The notes under the pieces were generated by a model. The model saw only the letters and a program-made list of their open reading frames with translations. It was not told where the DNA came from and made no database searches. This document shows positions 8,665 through 18,092 of a DNA stretch of 60,241 bases, piece by piece; positions within the stretch are counted from its first letter, which is position 1, and each line of letters starts with the position of its first letter. The position numbers and the translations under genes were made by a program. Source of the stretch: Candidatus Babeliales bacterium (GTDB lineage Bacteria; Babelota; Babeliae; Babelales; JACPOV01); assembly GCA_020054235.1 (NCBI GenBank), contig JAGVLQ010000009.1, forward strand, positions 1 through 60,241. The letters run 5' to 3'.

Positions 8665-11304
8665 TTAAAACATAAACATTTCATCATCGGTTGGTATCTC
8701 TTCTTCCATTATCGCTGATTCTTCCGAACTAAACTCAGATTCTTCAAATTTTTCATCAAATAAAACTTCAGCTGAAGACATTGTTACTGCTGCCGTGATT
8801 TTTGGTGAAACTTTAGCAGAACCCTCCTGCGTATCTGAAGATTCAGAATTATTATTGTTAGAATCTTCTTCAAAAGCTACAACTGCTGCAAGAGTTTGCT
8901 CAGGCTCTAAACGAATTAAACGTACACCTTTTGCTTGACGTCCCATAGTACGAATTTCATGTGGTGCAAGGCGAATCATTTTACCAGCCATATCAATTAA
9001 TAATACATTCGAAGAATCAGAAACAGCTGCCAATCCAATTACCAAGCCATTGCGTTCATCGGTTGGAATTGTACGAACACCATAGCCACCACGATGTGCT
9101 ACACGGAAATCTTCAGCTTTGACTCGTTTTCCGTAACCACGCTCCGTTGCAAAAAGAATATCTTCTTCTCCTGAAACAACTTCCATGCCAACGACAAAAT
9201 CTCCTGCACGTAAACGAATACCCATAACACCAGTTGCTTGACGCCCCATTTGGCGCACTTCAGTTTCTTTAAAGCGTATTCCCTGTCCTTTTGCCGTTGC
9301 AATAACAATCGTATCACTGCCAGAACTGAGTGAACAGAAAACAAGTTCATCACCTTCACGCAAGGTAACAGCACGAATACCTGAACTACGAATTTTATCA
9401 AAGGACATAGCATCGCAACGCTTAATAATACCATTACGACTCAACATCACTAACGATTTTCCTTCCAGTTCACGAGCACAGAGCAATTTAACAACTTTTT
9501 CACCTTCGGTTAATGGTAATAAATTAATAATTGCTCGCCCTTTTGCCGTACGAGAGCCTTCAGGAGCCTCAAACACACGCAAATTATAAACTCGGCCAAG
9601 ATTAGTGAAAAAGAGAAGTTCATCATGCGTTTTGGCCACAAAAACATCTTGCATGATATCATCAGACTCTTCTAATGATGCCATGCCCATTTTGCCCTTC
9701 CCGCCACGATGTTGAATCCCATACGTGCTCAATGGAACACGTTTTATATAGCCCTTACGCGTTAAAGTAACAACGACTTCTTCATCAGGAATCAAATCAG
9801 CTTCTGTTAAAAGATCAATAGCTCCTTCAATTTTTGAGCGACGAACATCAGCATATTGCTCACGAATCTGAACAAGCTCTTTAACAATTTCTTGTTTTAA
9901 AACTTCTTTTTCACGCAAGATTGTTTCAAGATAGGAAATTAATTTTTTTATCTCTTCCATTTCAGCACGAATTTTATCTTGCTCCATCGCAGTCAAACGT
10001 TGCAAGCGCATCTCTAAAATAGCCTTGCATTGTTCTTCACTTAATAAGAAACGTTTATTTAATTTAATAGTAGCTTCTTCGGTGGATTTAGAACTTTTTA
10101 TCAAAGTGATTGCTTCATCAATATTATCAAGAGCAATAATAAAACCAGCTAAAATATGTTCGCGTGCTTTTGCTTTATCTAAATCATAAACCGTGCGACG
10201 ATAAATAATTTCTTGACGATGCACTAAAAATTCGCGCAACAGTTCACGCAAAGAAAAAACTTGCGGTTTGTTATCAAGAAGACCCAGCATTAAAATAGAA
10301 ATACTGGTTTGTAATGGTGTATATTTGTAAAGTTGGTTTAAAATAACTTGAGGCATTTCACCGCGCTTAAGTTCAATAACAACACGCAAGCCCTTTTTGT
10401 CTGACTCATCGCGAATATTAGAAATACCTTCAACAATTTTATCTTTTACAAGATCTGCAATTTTTATAATTAAATCAGCTTTATTAACTTGATACGGCAA
10501 TTCCGTAATAACTATCGAATCACCCTTTTTGGATTCTTCAACATCAACAACGCCTCGAACAATCAGATTGCCACGTCCTGTTTTGTAAGCACGTACAATA
10601 CCAGCGCGACCACAAATAATACCTCCAGTAGGAAAATCAGGCGCAGGTATAATGGCAAAAAGTTCATCTTCAGTAATGTTTTCATTGTTCAAAAAAGCAA
10701 GACAGGCATCAACAACTTCACCAAGATTGTGGGGCGGAATGGAAGTTGCCATACCTACAGCAATACCCGAAGTACCGTTAATTAATAAATTTGGTAGTTT
10801 GCTAGGTAAAATAACTGGTTCAACCGTCGATTCATCAAAGTTAGGCACAAATTGCACCGTTTCTTTATCAAGATCTGCAAGCAACTCTCCTGCAATTTTT
10901 TCCATACGGACTTCAGTATAACGCATAGCAGCGGCATTATCCCCATCAACGGAACCCCAGTTACCTTGGCCATCAAGTAACGGATAACGCTTAGAAAAAT
11001 CCTGCACCATACCAACCATGGTATTGTATACCGCTTGGTCACCATGCGGATGGTACTTACCAAGTACATCACCAACTACGCGTACAGATTTGTGATAGGG
11101 TTTGTTGTAGTAAAAACCAAGTTGATACATAGTATATAAAATGCGGCGATGGACGGGCTTTAAACCATCACGAATGTCAGGAATAGCACGGCTGACTACA
11201 ACCGACATAGCATAATCGAGGAACGAATTCTTGAGTTCTTCTTCAATTAAAACAGGCTTAAGTTTATGTTCTAAAGCTTTTTGATTATCGTTGGCTGAAG
11301 CCAT
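8665..11304 (-). CDS. gyrA: DNA gyrase subunit A
   Basis: The 879-residue protein has the N-terminal breakage-reunion domain ([17 protein letters not shown] near 40) and the catalytic Tyr in A-A-A-M-R-Y-T-E. The C-terminal beta-pinwheel carries the gyrase-specific box [10 protein letters not shown], which separates it from ParC. The tail is acidic. In the quinolone region it reads [12 protein letters not shown], so the positions equivalent to E. coli Ser83 and Asp87 are Gln and Asn. An AAAGG site precedes the ATG. gyrB is not in the window. Confidence 0.96.
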   Translation of the reverse strand: MASANDNQKALEHKLKPVLIEEELKNSFLDYAMSVVVSRAIPDIRDGLKPVHRRILYTMYQLGFYYNKPYHKSVRVVGDVLGKYHPHGDQAVYNTMVGMVQDFSKRYPLLDGQGNWGSVDGDNAAAMRYTEVRMEKIAGELLADLDKETVQFVPNFDESTVEPVILPSKLPNLLINGTSGIAVGMATSIPPHNLGEVVDACLAFLNNENITEDELFAIIPAPDFPTGGIICGRAGIVRAYKTGRGNLIVRGVVDVEESKKGDSIVITELPYQVNKADLIIKIADLVKDKIVEGISNIRDESDKKGLRVVIELKRGEMPQVILNQLYKYTPLQTSISILMLGLLDNKPQVFSLRELLREFLVHRQEIIYRRTVYDLDKAKAREHILAGFIIALDNIDEAITLIKSSKSTEEATIKLNKRFLLSEEQCKAILEMRLQRLTAMEQDKIRAEMEEIKKLISYLETILREKEVLKQEIVKELVQIREQYADVRRSKIEGAIDLLTEADLIPDEEVVVTLTRKGYIKRVPLSTYGIQHRGGKGKMGMASLEESDDIMQDVFVAKTHDELLFFTNLGRVYNLRVFEAPEGSRTAKGRAIINLLPLTEGEKVVKLLCARELEGKSLVMLSRNGIIKRCDAMSFDKIRSSGIRAVTLREGDELVFCSLSSGSDTIVIATAKGQGIRFKETEVRQMGRQATGVMGIRLRAGDFVVGMEVVSGEEDILFATERGYGKRVKAEDFRVAHRGGYGVRTIPTDERNGLVIGLAAVSDSSNVLLIDMAGKMIRLAPHEIRTMGRQAKGVRLIRLEPEQTLAAVVAFEEDSNNNNSESSDTQEGSAKVSPKITAAVTMSSAEVLFDEKFEESEFSSEESAIMEEEIPTDDEMFMF

Positions 11305-11484
11305 TTTTTTGCCTTTCAGGAAAATTTTTCAGTATTGTATTGCCAAGATATGTAAAGACTAGCAGCAGATTTTCATTAACATTAATAAAATACCTTAATT
11401 TAACGCAAGAGACAAGTTCAAGAAATTTTATGCCACTTGCCAATCACTATTAAATTTTTCATGCTATATAAAAAAAGGATCCGT

Positions 11485-11925
11485 ATGAAAATTTTAAAAT
11501 TAATAGTAGTACTAACATTCTTTTTAGTTCAAAATATATGCTACACAAATTCAGAAGAAATTAAACTTCCAACCATCAAATACAACTGGGACTTAGAAAA
11601 TTCAGAAACTACTTCCGCTTTAAAAATATTGATTCAATATGCGAAAGAAAAAAAAATCAAAGAACCTCAAATTAAAAATTATCTGAAAGAACAAATTCTA
11701 ACACATCAACCAAATTTTATTTTGTTTCCTGGTTATATCAACCTTATGATAGAGAATGAGATTGAAAAAAGTAGCCAAGAATCACTTAAAAAATTATTTG
11801 AAGAATGCAAGAGCATAGCATGCAGGGAAATCAATCAAAAAGCTCAAGAAAAGCATAAAGAAAAAAGACTTAAAATCATTTCTCACATAGCAATCCATAA
11901 TAATAACTATTTTAATTTTCTCTAA
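11485..11925 (+). CDS. Exported protein of unknown function
   Basis: The protein has 146 residues. The start at 11485 is chosen over an upstream in-frame ATG at 11437 because AAAGGAT lies just before it and the sequence then begins with a clean signal peptide (MKILKLIVVLTFFLV, cleavage near 20). The mature part is Lys/Glu-rich and mostly helical. It has two Cys residues near positions 113 and 118 (E-C-K-S-I-A-C). I do not recognise a family. Confidence 0.6.
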   Translation: MKILKLIVVLTFFLVQNICYTNSEEIKLPTIKYNWDLENSETTSALKILIQYAKEKKIKEPQIKNYLKEQILTHQPNFILFPGYINLMIENEIEKSSQESLKKLFEECKSIACREINQKAQEKHKEKRLKIISHIAIHNNNYFNFL

Positions 11926-12009
11926 AACTCCCTATACATTTCAAGCCGCCCATGATATCTTTTAGCAAAATTTTACGGCTTCAACTTGATCATTTTTGGA
12001 GAAATTTTT

Positions 12010-14118
12010 ATGAACGCTCTCATATTCATTTTTTTATGTTGCCTACATTTTTTTACTGCTCTACACCCTATGGTAGTTGCCGTACAAAAACAGCAAGCTA
12101 CTCAACCGATACACCAATCTACTTGTCAAGTTCTTCAAAAAAATGAAATTTTTGGTCAACAAATTCTACAATGCTACAATGCATTTTTGGAAGCTCAAAA
12201 AACTTCTTACAATAAAGGCCCTGCGTTTATAGATAGTTTTCTTTCACAAGATATAAGTTTAATATTACTCACGTTACTGTTTACCCAAAAAACAGATAGT
12301 GTTTTATATGCAAAAGCATGCCTTGACGCTCTGTATTATCAACCAAAAGCACAAGAATATACGGCACTCGCTCAAACGCTCCCTCTTTTAATACAGACTT
12401 TTTGTGCATCTGATGGAAAACTCACGTTCAAAGAAAATACCTTAAAATCCGTCATAGGTTATGGACTTTTTAACGGATTACCAGAAAACCTGCATGCCAA
12501 CTTACACAAAATTTGGCATTTTGCCCCAAACATTAATGCCATAAAAAGTCCACAATGGTTTTCTGTTTGGAATTCAGTACTATTACATATGCAAAGACAG
12601 TTTGCACAAGAAAAAAAAGAAAATCCTTGCACACTCGAGCAAGCACGGGAACATCAATATAACAAAGACCTATATGCTCTTTATGCTATGGGAAAAAACC
12701 AGGAATTTGAAAAAGCAGCTCAATTAGTACTGCACTACAAAAATGATCCGTTCTTCAAAAAGGTCTTTAACTTTTATTACTACCAATCGCCTGAATTCAA
12801 AGAGCAATACCAAAAAAATGGCGTAAAACCAGAGTCACCGTTAGAAAAACTCGAAAAAATTCAAAAAAATCGTGACGCTGCTCACATCGCAACACAATGC
12901 GATGCAAAACCATATACAAAAGAATATCCGCTTACACCACAAACTCAACACTATTTACAGCAGGCACTGCTTAAACCACAACCATTTCAAAGCTGCCATG
13001 GCACTCATGAACAACAGCAAGCGCATACAGAAATAACAAAAATTAATAAAAAAGCAGCAGAGCTGGATGAAAAAAATAACAATAATCCTGAAGTCAAAAA
13101 AATAACCAGAGAAATTCCTAAATTTACCAACCTTGCACGTGAATATAATGAACATGGTTTTATTGACCAAGCATATTCTGTTCTGGATTTTTGTTGGGCG
13201 TTACTTGATTACGCTTGCTCTTTGGCAACCGGCTTTGGTAAAGGCGTTGTTCAAGGATTTGGCAACTATATTACCTATGCATTAGAAAATCCTCTGGAAT
13301 TATTAATGCGCCCTCTTTTGGGTAACGTACTCTGCGCAATCCGTTTAGCGCGCTTAACGGGGCAACTGCTCAACATCAGTTTTATTGGTTTAAAAAGCCT
13401 CGCCGGCTCACAAGAAGCTATAGATCAATGGGAAACAATATGCCACAACATGGCGTGCATCAAAAACGCGCTGCTTACTAAATTTAATGAAATGTCACTC
13501 GAGCAGTATGCTCAAAAAACAACAGCATTAGCTACACAGTTTATGCTTGATTTTAAATGCGCTCACGTATTGGCAAACGTTTACCAAGATGCACTTACAA
13601 ATGCAGAAATCCTGGTAAAAACAGAGCCATCTGCATTGCTCATAACCACACCCGCTGCAAGCGCATCCGTCATTCTTGCCGGCAATGGCAACCAAGTTCT
13701 TGAACAATTGATCTACTACAGCAGCAACAGTATTGGTTCTTCAGTAGAACAAACGTTACACGAACAGCTACAAGATATTATGCCTTCGCATGAAACAATC
13801 TATTATGTTGCACGCAATGAACACATGCCACGACTAGGTGCTTCTCGCGCAGAAATCATTGCACAAACACAAAGTGGTCCGGCACAATTTATCGGGAATG
13901 GCCTTTTAAGGGTACTAAAAAACGCATGGCTCAACGGCATGGAAGCCAGCGATGGAAAAACAACCTGGCACATTATGCGTTGTGAAAAAGCAATCGGCGC
14001 AATTGACGGCCATACCACCAAATACCTAAAAATAAAAAAGGTTGGCAACGTATTGCACGGCCAACCTATAACCTATGCTGAGTTTTTAATCTTGAAAAAA
14101 GGTTTTTACAATGTTTAA
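12010..14118 (+). CDS. Large exported helical protein, possibly polymorphic-toxin-like
   Basis: The chosen ATG at 12010 has GGAG 9 bases upstream and gives a 702-residue protein with a signal peptide (about residues 1-25). Long helical segments follow, then a Lys/Asn-rich linker near 335-370. A hydrophobic central region (about 400-470) could insert in a membrane. The last 95 residues form a compact, Gly/Lys-rich unit (A-I-D-G-H-T-T-K-Y near the end) that looks like a separate domain. The start (signal peptide, then H-P-M-V-V-A-V) resembles that of the toxin-like protein at 19954-22428. No toxin motif is recognised and no small same-strand gene follows, so the toxin idea is weak. Confidence 0.55.
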   Translation: MNALIFIFLCCLHFFTALHPMVVAVQKQQATQPIHQSTCQVLQKNEIFGQQILQCYNAFLEAQKTSYNKGPAFIDSFLSQDISLILLTLLFTQKTDSVLYAKACLDALYYQPKAQEYTALAQTLPLLIQTFCASDGKLTFKENTLKSVIGYGLFNGLPENLHANLHKIWHFAPNINAIKSPQWFSVWNSVLLHMQRQFAQEKKENPCTLEQAREHQYNKDLYALYAMGKNQEFEKAAQLVLHYKNDPFFKKVFNFYYYQSPEFKEQYQKNGVKPESPLEKLEKIQKNRDAAHIATQCDAKPYTKEYPLTPQTQHYLQQALLKPQPFQSCHGTHEQQQAHTEITKINKKAAELDEKNNNNPEVKKITREIPKFTNLAREYNEHGFIDQAYSVLDFCWALLDYACSLATGFGKGVVQGFGNYITYALENPLELLMRPLLGNVLCAIRLARLTGQLLNISFIGLKSLAGSQEAIDQWETICHNMACIKNALLTKFNEMSLEQYAQKTTALATQFMLDFKCAHVLANVYQDALTNAEILVKTEPSALLITTPAASASVILAGNGNQVLEQLIYYSSNSIGSSVEQTLHEQLQDIMPSHETIYYVARNEHMPRLGASRAEIIAQTQSGPAQFIGNGLLRVLKNAWLNGMEASDGKTTWHIMRCEKAIGAIDGHTTKYLKIKKVGNVLHGQPITYAEFLILKKGFYNV

Positions 14119-14205
14119 TGCTTAGTATCTTTGCTAGTAGGTTTTATTTCAGAGCTTTTTTGCTCAGATTATTCATTGTCAGAATCATTTTTTCAACTCG
14201 TTAAA

Positions 14206-14913
14206 TTATTCCTCAGTATCAGAATCGGTCTTTTTGGCATTAAATGTTTTGACCAATGCTTTTTTATTCGATACCGTTTCTTTTTCTTGCTTTCTTAAAA
14301 ATTCATAGGCCAATTGGGCAATACGTACACCGGGAATAATTTTTGTTGTTTCACTTTTGCTTCGTTGTTCAATGATTTTAACCAATTTACGAAGGTTATT
14401 CGTATCTTCTAACTTTACCAATTTTTCTAGTATCTTATTTATTCTAGTTTCCAGATCAACTTTTTCTTCTGAATATATTTGGCCTTTTTCAAGATCATCT
14501 ATTAATTGCGCTGGATTTAAAAGATCCAACGTTTCATTCATACGATCCAAAATCGGTTTTTCCTTTTTTTTAGCAGGACGTTCTTGCCATAAATAATCTT
14601 TAGCCATTTTATAGCCAATAGGGCTTAACGGAAAATTTTTAGTAACTATAGTTGTAAGGTCGTCACAAAGTTTAATATGATTTTTATTCTCAATAAGAAT
14701 ACTAATATATCTGTCAAGCCGATGCATTTGCGTCATTTCTTCACGAGGATCTTTACTTACCCCATTTTTTTTCAATTCCTCCAAAATTCCTTCAGGATTC
14801 CACTTATCACTAACTGTTGTTGAAAACCTTGCTAATGCATTAGAGGCTTTTTCAGCCCCATTCAAAACTGATGCACATATTAGTAGCCCAAAAACCAAAC
14901 AACTTATTTTCAT
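14206..14913 (-). CDS. Exported helical protein of unknown function
   Basis: The 235-residue protein starts with a signal peptide (M-K-I-S-C-L-V-F-G-L-L-I-C-A-S, ending at N-G-A-E near 20). The rest is charged and helical with repeated L-x-K-L-x-x-L patterns and a Lys/Asp/Glu-rich tail. AAGGA lies 6 bases before the ATG. No family is recognised. It converges on the 710-aa-frame gene, with 87 bases between stops. Confidence 0.6.
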   Translation of the reverse strand: MKISCLVFGLLICASVLNGAEKASNALARFSTTVSDKWNPEGILEELKKNGVSKDPREEMTQMHRLDRYISILIENKNHIKLCDDLTTIVTKNFPLSPIGYKMAKDYLWQERPAKKKEKPILDRMNETLDLLNPAQLIDDLEKGQIYSEEKVDLETRINKILEKLVKLEDTNNLRKLVKIIEQRSKSETTKIIPGVRIAQLAYEFLRKQEKETVSNKKALVKTFNAKKTDSDTEE

Positions 14914-15136
14914 TGATTTCCTTCGCTAAAATTAGTGTATTAAATTTTTGTTCAGCTTATCGTCCTTCTTTCAACAACTCAAGTTATTGTTAAAAATCAA
15001 CCCTTGCCTGGTTTAATAATTCTGGCATACTAGGTTCAGCATTTTTACATAAACGCTTTAGGCGCCATATATTTTTTTCAAAACAAATTTATGGCATAAT
15101 TGATTACAATTCAAACAATTACTACAAAGGATGAAT

Positions 15137-15478
15137 ATGAAAACTTTCTCAAAATTTTTATACGCTTCAATATTCTTGATAACCGCATTTACCATAAAAC
15201 CTACTTGTCAATGTGGAACACAGCTAACCGCTGAAAAGCTAGCGTTGCTCAATAAAATTGCTCCATGCCGACATTTTTTTGATGATAAATTAGGTACTTG
15301 TATGAATTCTCTAGAAAAAGAAGCATTTACAAAACAGTTTCTTCTTCTAGATTTAACCTGTAAGCAACTTGCAGAACTAGATTTAAATGAAAATTATAGT
15401 TTTATGGAAATATATGAAAAAAATAAAAGTAAATTAGCTGAAATAAGAAAAAAAAGAGACACAGCAGCTAAAAAATAA
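15137..15478 (+). CDS. Small exported Cys-containing protein, short A-type member of the A/B pair
   Basis: The protein has 113 residues. The ATG at 15137 is preferred to the one at 15131 because AAAGG abuts the latter. A signal peptide (about 1-22) leads to a mature N-terminus with C-Q-C, then C-R-H-F-F and a D-K-L-G-T-C-M-N-S-L stretch. This Cys pattern parallels the A-type proteins at 56633-57256 (C-E-C then D-S-C-M-K-D-L) and 58869-59396 (C-N-L-D-E-C-I-K). It lacks their F-S-E-x-E-W-I domain. The partner B-type gene starts 15 bases downstream. Homology to the longer A proteins is suggestive only. Confidence 0.6.
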   Translation: MKTFSKFLYASIFLITAFTIKPTCQCGTQLTAEKLALLNKIAPCRHFFDDKLGTCMNSLEKEAFTKQFLLLDLTCKQLAELDLNENYSFMEIYEKNKSKLAEIRKKRDTAAKK

Positions 15479-15492
15479 AAGGGCTATTCAGA

Positions 15493-16254
15493 ATGAAAAT
15501 TAAAAATACTTCACTATCTTTTTTACTCACCTTGTTCTTGTCTTTCAACGCTGCAAACACCTTTTGCATAGATTCAGGAACAGGATTAATGCTCAGCGGT
15601 CTTGGATTAATATTTTATGATCATTATCCTCAAATTTCATCTTATCTTTCGAATAATACTGACTATCAAAATGACTCAACGGTCATTAAACAAATAGATG
15701 ATAATGATGCTATAAAATTTACAACAGTTAAATTACCTAAGGAATTTTTTGAAGAAGAAAAAAATACCAATTTTTTTCAAATACCCCAAAATTTAGAAGA
15801 GCTTCACCAAAAAATAAGCGCCAATAAAATTAGTTTTTGTGGCTTTGGGTTAATCTTTTATGGAGCGTTATTAAGAAAGTTAAATGCTGGCATGGATTTA
15901 CTTAATGATCCTAATAAATGGGCCTCTTATAAAGCTCATTTATCCCCCGATAAATTTTATGAAATCCCGCACAACAAGCTGCTAGAAGAATTACAAAACA
16001 CAATCAATGTCTACTATAACCAAAATAAATCAATAAAAATTATTGAACCAACATTAACATTTCTCAAAGATATTCGTAGTGAAATTAAGAATCTTGAAAG
16101 ATATTTAAGCTACTACTACTTTTTGGAAAAAACATTCTTATATCTCCTTTTTCCAAATTTTCAAGATACAATCTTTCAAGCCGAAGAAGCTCTTGAAAAA
16201 TTGCACTATCTAGAAGAATTAGTTATTGAGAATTCTATTTATATGAATCCCTAA
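15493..16254 (+). CDS. Exported membrane protein, B-type member of the A/B pair (copy 1)
   Basis: The 253-residue protein has a signal peptide (about 1-24) and a hydrophobic segment near 113-127 (I-S-F-C-G-F-G-L-I-F-Y-G). Its C-terminal half matches two other proteins in the window (55774-56631 and 59441-60241). Shared features are a W-A-S-Y-K element, then I/D-M-P, then N-x-Y-Y, then L-E-R-Y...Y-Y-F-L-E-K-T...L-F-P, then a final L-x-x-L-E-E-L helix. The conserved L/F-F-P follows a hydrophobic stretch. The function is unknown; the pairing with a small Cys-containing exported protein recurs in all three copies. Confidence 0.7.
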   Translation: MKIKNTSLSFLLTLFLSFNAANTFCIDSGTGLMLSGLGLIFYDHYPQISSYLSNNTDYQNDSTVIKQIDDNDAIKFTTVKLPKEFFEEEKNTNFFQIPQNLEELHQKISANKISFCGFGLIFYGALLRKLNAGMDLLNDPNKWASYKAHLSPDKFYEIPHNKLLEELQNTINVYYNQNKSIKIIEPTLTFLKDIRSEIKNLERYLSYYYFLEKTFLYLLFPNFQDTIFQAEEALEKLHYLEELVIENSIYMNP

Positions 16255-16269
16255 ATAGCCAAAAAAGCA

Positions 16270-18033
16270 TTAAAATAAATTTCGTGGATCAATATAATAA
16301 AGAGATTTTTTTACCCAGCCCTCGTAAGACCACTTAAGAGCTTCAATTGCCTCTTTTTGTCCTTGCGCCGCTGCTTTGCTAAAATAATCTCTTGCTTTTT
16401 CAACATCTACTTCTACACCATAGCCATAGTAATAAATATACCCTAGCCTATATTGCGCCCAGGCATTATTTTTTTCTGCTGCCTTTTCATACCACTTTCG
16501 GGCATTTACATAATCACCCAATTCTTTTTCGTAGAGATCGCCTAACCTCCACATTGCCGCTATGCAGCCTTGCTTCGCACTTTTTTCATACCATTCTCGT
16601 GCTTTAACTAGATTTTTTTCAACACCTTTACTGTAATGATAAGCATAACCTAAGTTGCATTGACCCGATTCATAACCTTGAAGAGCTGATTTTTCAAACA
16701 ATTTAAAACCTTTTTCTAAATCTTTTTCAACACCCAAACCATAAGTATAAAGCCAACCTAATTGATTTTGTGCTATAGCATGGCCTTGAAGTACTGCTTT
16801 TTCATACCAAAAAAATGCTACCTTACAATCTCGAGATATCCCATAAGCATTGAAATAGATATGAGCTAACCAAAATTGAGCTTCAACATATCCTTGTTGT
16901 GCAGATTTTTCATACCATTCTCGAGCCAACTTCCAGTCTTGCTTTACACCTAAGCCTGAACGGTATAACTCTGCTAATTTGTGTTGTGCTAATTTGTGCC
17001 CTGTTTTTGCTGCACCTTCAAAATAAAAAAAGGCAAGATCATAATCCTTATGATTATAATAATGAGATGCTAAAATATATCCCGCTTCAGCATTTTCCTT
17101 TTCAGCAGCCTTTCTAAGATAATGCTTTCCCTTCTCTATATTTTTCTCTACGCCATTTTTTCCCTCTAAATAGTTCACTCCCAACTTAACATGCGCTTCT
17201 ATGTTGCCTGACTGCGCATCGTTTTCTAGCTGACCCAACTCATTATTATTTTTTTCAAAAACAACCACATTATTTTTTATGCAATAATCAATTCTTTGCT
17301 GTGCCCTCTTGTTGCCATGTTCTAATGCTAAACCATAAAATCGTATTGCTTCATCATAATTTATCTGGGTAGCTAAACCTCGTTCCGCATGAATACCCAA
17401 ACTATAATACGCCTCATTATTCCCATTTTTTAATGCTTGTTCAGACCAATATAATGCTTTTTGAAAATCTTGTATTTTTCCCTCACCTGTCCTATAAGCT
17501 ATCGCTAAATGCTCTTGAGCGTAAGGATTACCTTTTTTAGCACCAGCTTCAAACAACTGCCCAGCTTTTACCGGATCCTTTTTAACTCCTATTCCTTTTT
17601 TATAAAAAAAAGCTAAATTATTCAAAGCTACAGAATCTCCTGTTTTTGCAGCAGAACGTAAAAGACTTAGGGCTTCTTGCACATTCTGTTTTCCATTTTT
17701 TCCTAATAAATATAAAACCGACAAATTAATCTGAGCCTTAACGTTTTTTTCACTTGCAGAGAATTTATAAAAACGCATAGCTTCTGTTAAATCTTGAGGT
17801 ACCACTTCCCCTGAATGGTAAAGTACAGCAATTTTAAATTGAGCTACCGAATCACCATCATAAGCTTTTTTTAAGCATTTTTTTAAAATTTCCTTTTTTG
17901 CCTCTGATTGTTCTAAAGCGTCAATTGTCTTTAATTTTTTTTCAAGATCAAAAACATCATCTATTTTTTTTGAAAACACCAGTCCTACTGAGGCGAAAAA
18001 AATAAAGTACATTAAAAATTTTTGAATTTTCAT
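16270..18033 (-). CDS. Exported Sel1-repeat protein
   Basis: From the ATG at 18033, which has GGAG 6 bases upstream, the protein has 587 residues. An earlier in-frame start at 18096 would add 21 residues in front of the signal peptide and is less likely. After the signal peptide (about 1-22) I count 13 Sel1-like repeats of about 36 residues with the usual A-x-x-x-L-G-x-x-Y...G...D...A...W-Y-E-K-A-A pattern. A 35-residue insertion separates repeats 5 and 6. Sel1 repeats are helical protein-binding scaffolds, common among secreted or periplasmic proteins of intracellular bacteria. It follows the AAA+ gene on the same strand after 59 bases. Confidence 0.9.
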   Translation of the reverse strand: MKIQKFLMYFIFFASVGLVFSKKIDDVFDLEKKLKTIDALEQSEAKKEILKKCLKKAYDGDSVAQFKIAVLYHSGEVVPQDLTEAMRFYKFSASEKNVKAQINLSVLYLLGKNGKQNVQEALSLLRSAAKTGDSVALNNLAFFYKKGIGVKKDPVKAGQLFEAGAKKGNPYAQEHLAIAYRTGEGKIQDFQKALYWSEQALKNGNNEAYYSLGIHAERGLATQINYDEAIRFYGLALEHGNKRAQQRIDYCIKNNVVVFEKNNNELGQLENDAQSGNIEAHVKLGVNYLEGKNGVEKNIEKGKHYLRKAAEKENAEAGYILASHYYNHKDYDLAFFYFEGAAKTGHKLAQHKLAELYRSGLGVKQDWKLAREWYEKSAQQGYVEAQFWLAHIYFNAYGISRDCKVAFFWYEKAVLQGHAIAQNQLGWLYTYGLGVEKDLEKGFKLFEKSALQGYESGQCNLGYAYHYSKGVEKNLVKAREWYEKSAKQGCIAAMWRLGDLYEKELGDYVNARKWYEKAAEKNNAWAQYRLGYIYYYGYGVEVDVEKARDYFSKAAAQGQKEAIEALKWSYEGWVKKSLYYIDPRNLF

Positions 18034-18092
18034 GATTCTCCAAAATTTGTCAATTAAATAGCAAAATAGCAAAAAGATTGCAACAATTAATA

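Noticed and set aside
10489-10921. Overlapping plus-strand frames inside gyrA
   Set aside because: They lie antisense to a conserved region of gyrA with no ribosome site and no recognisable protein.
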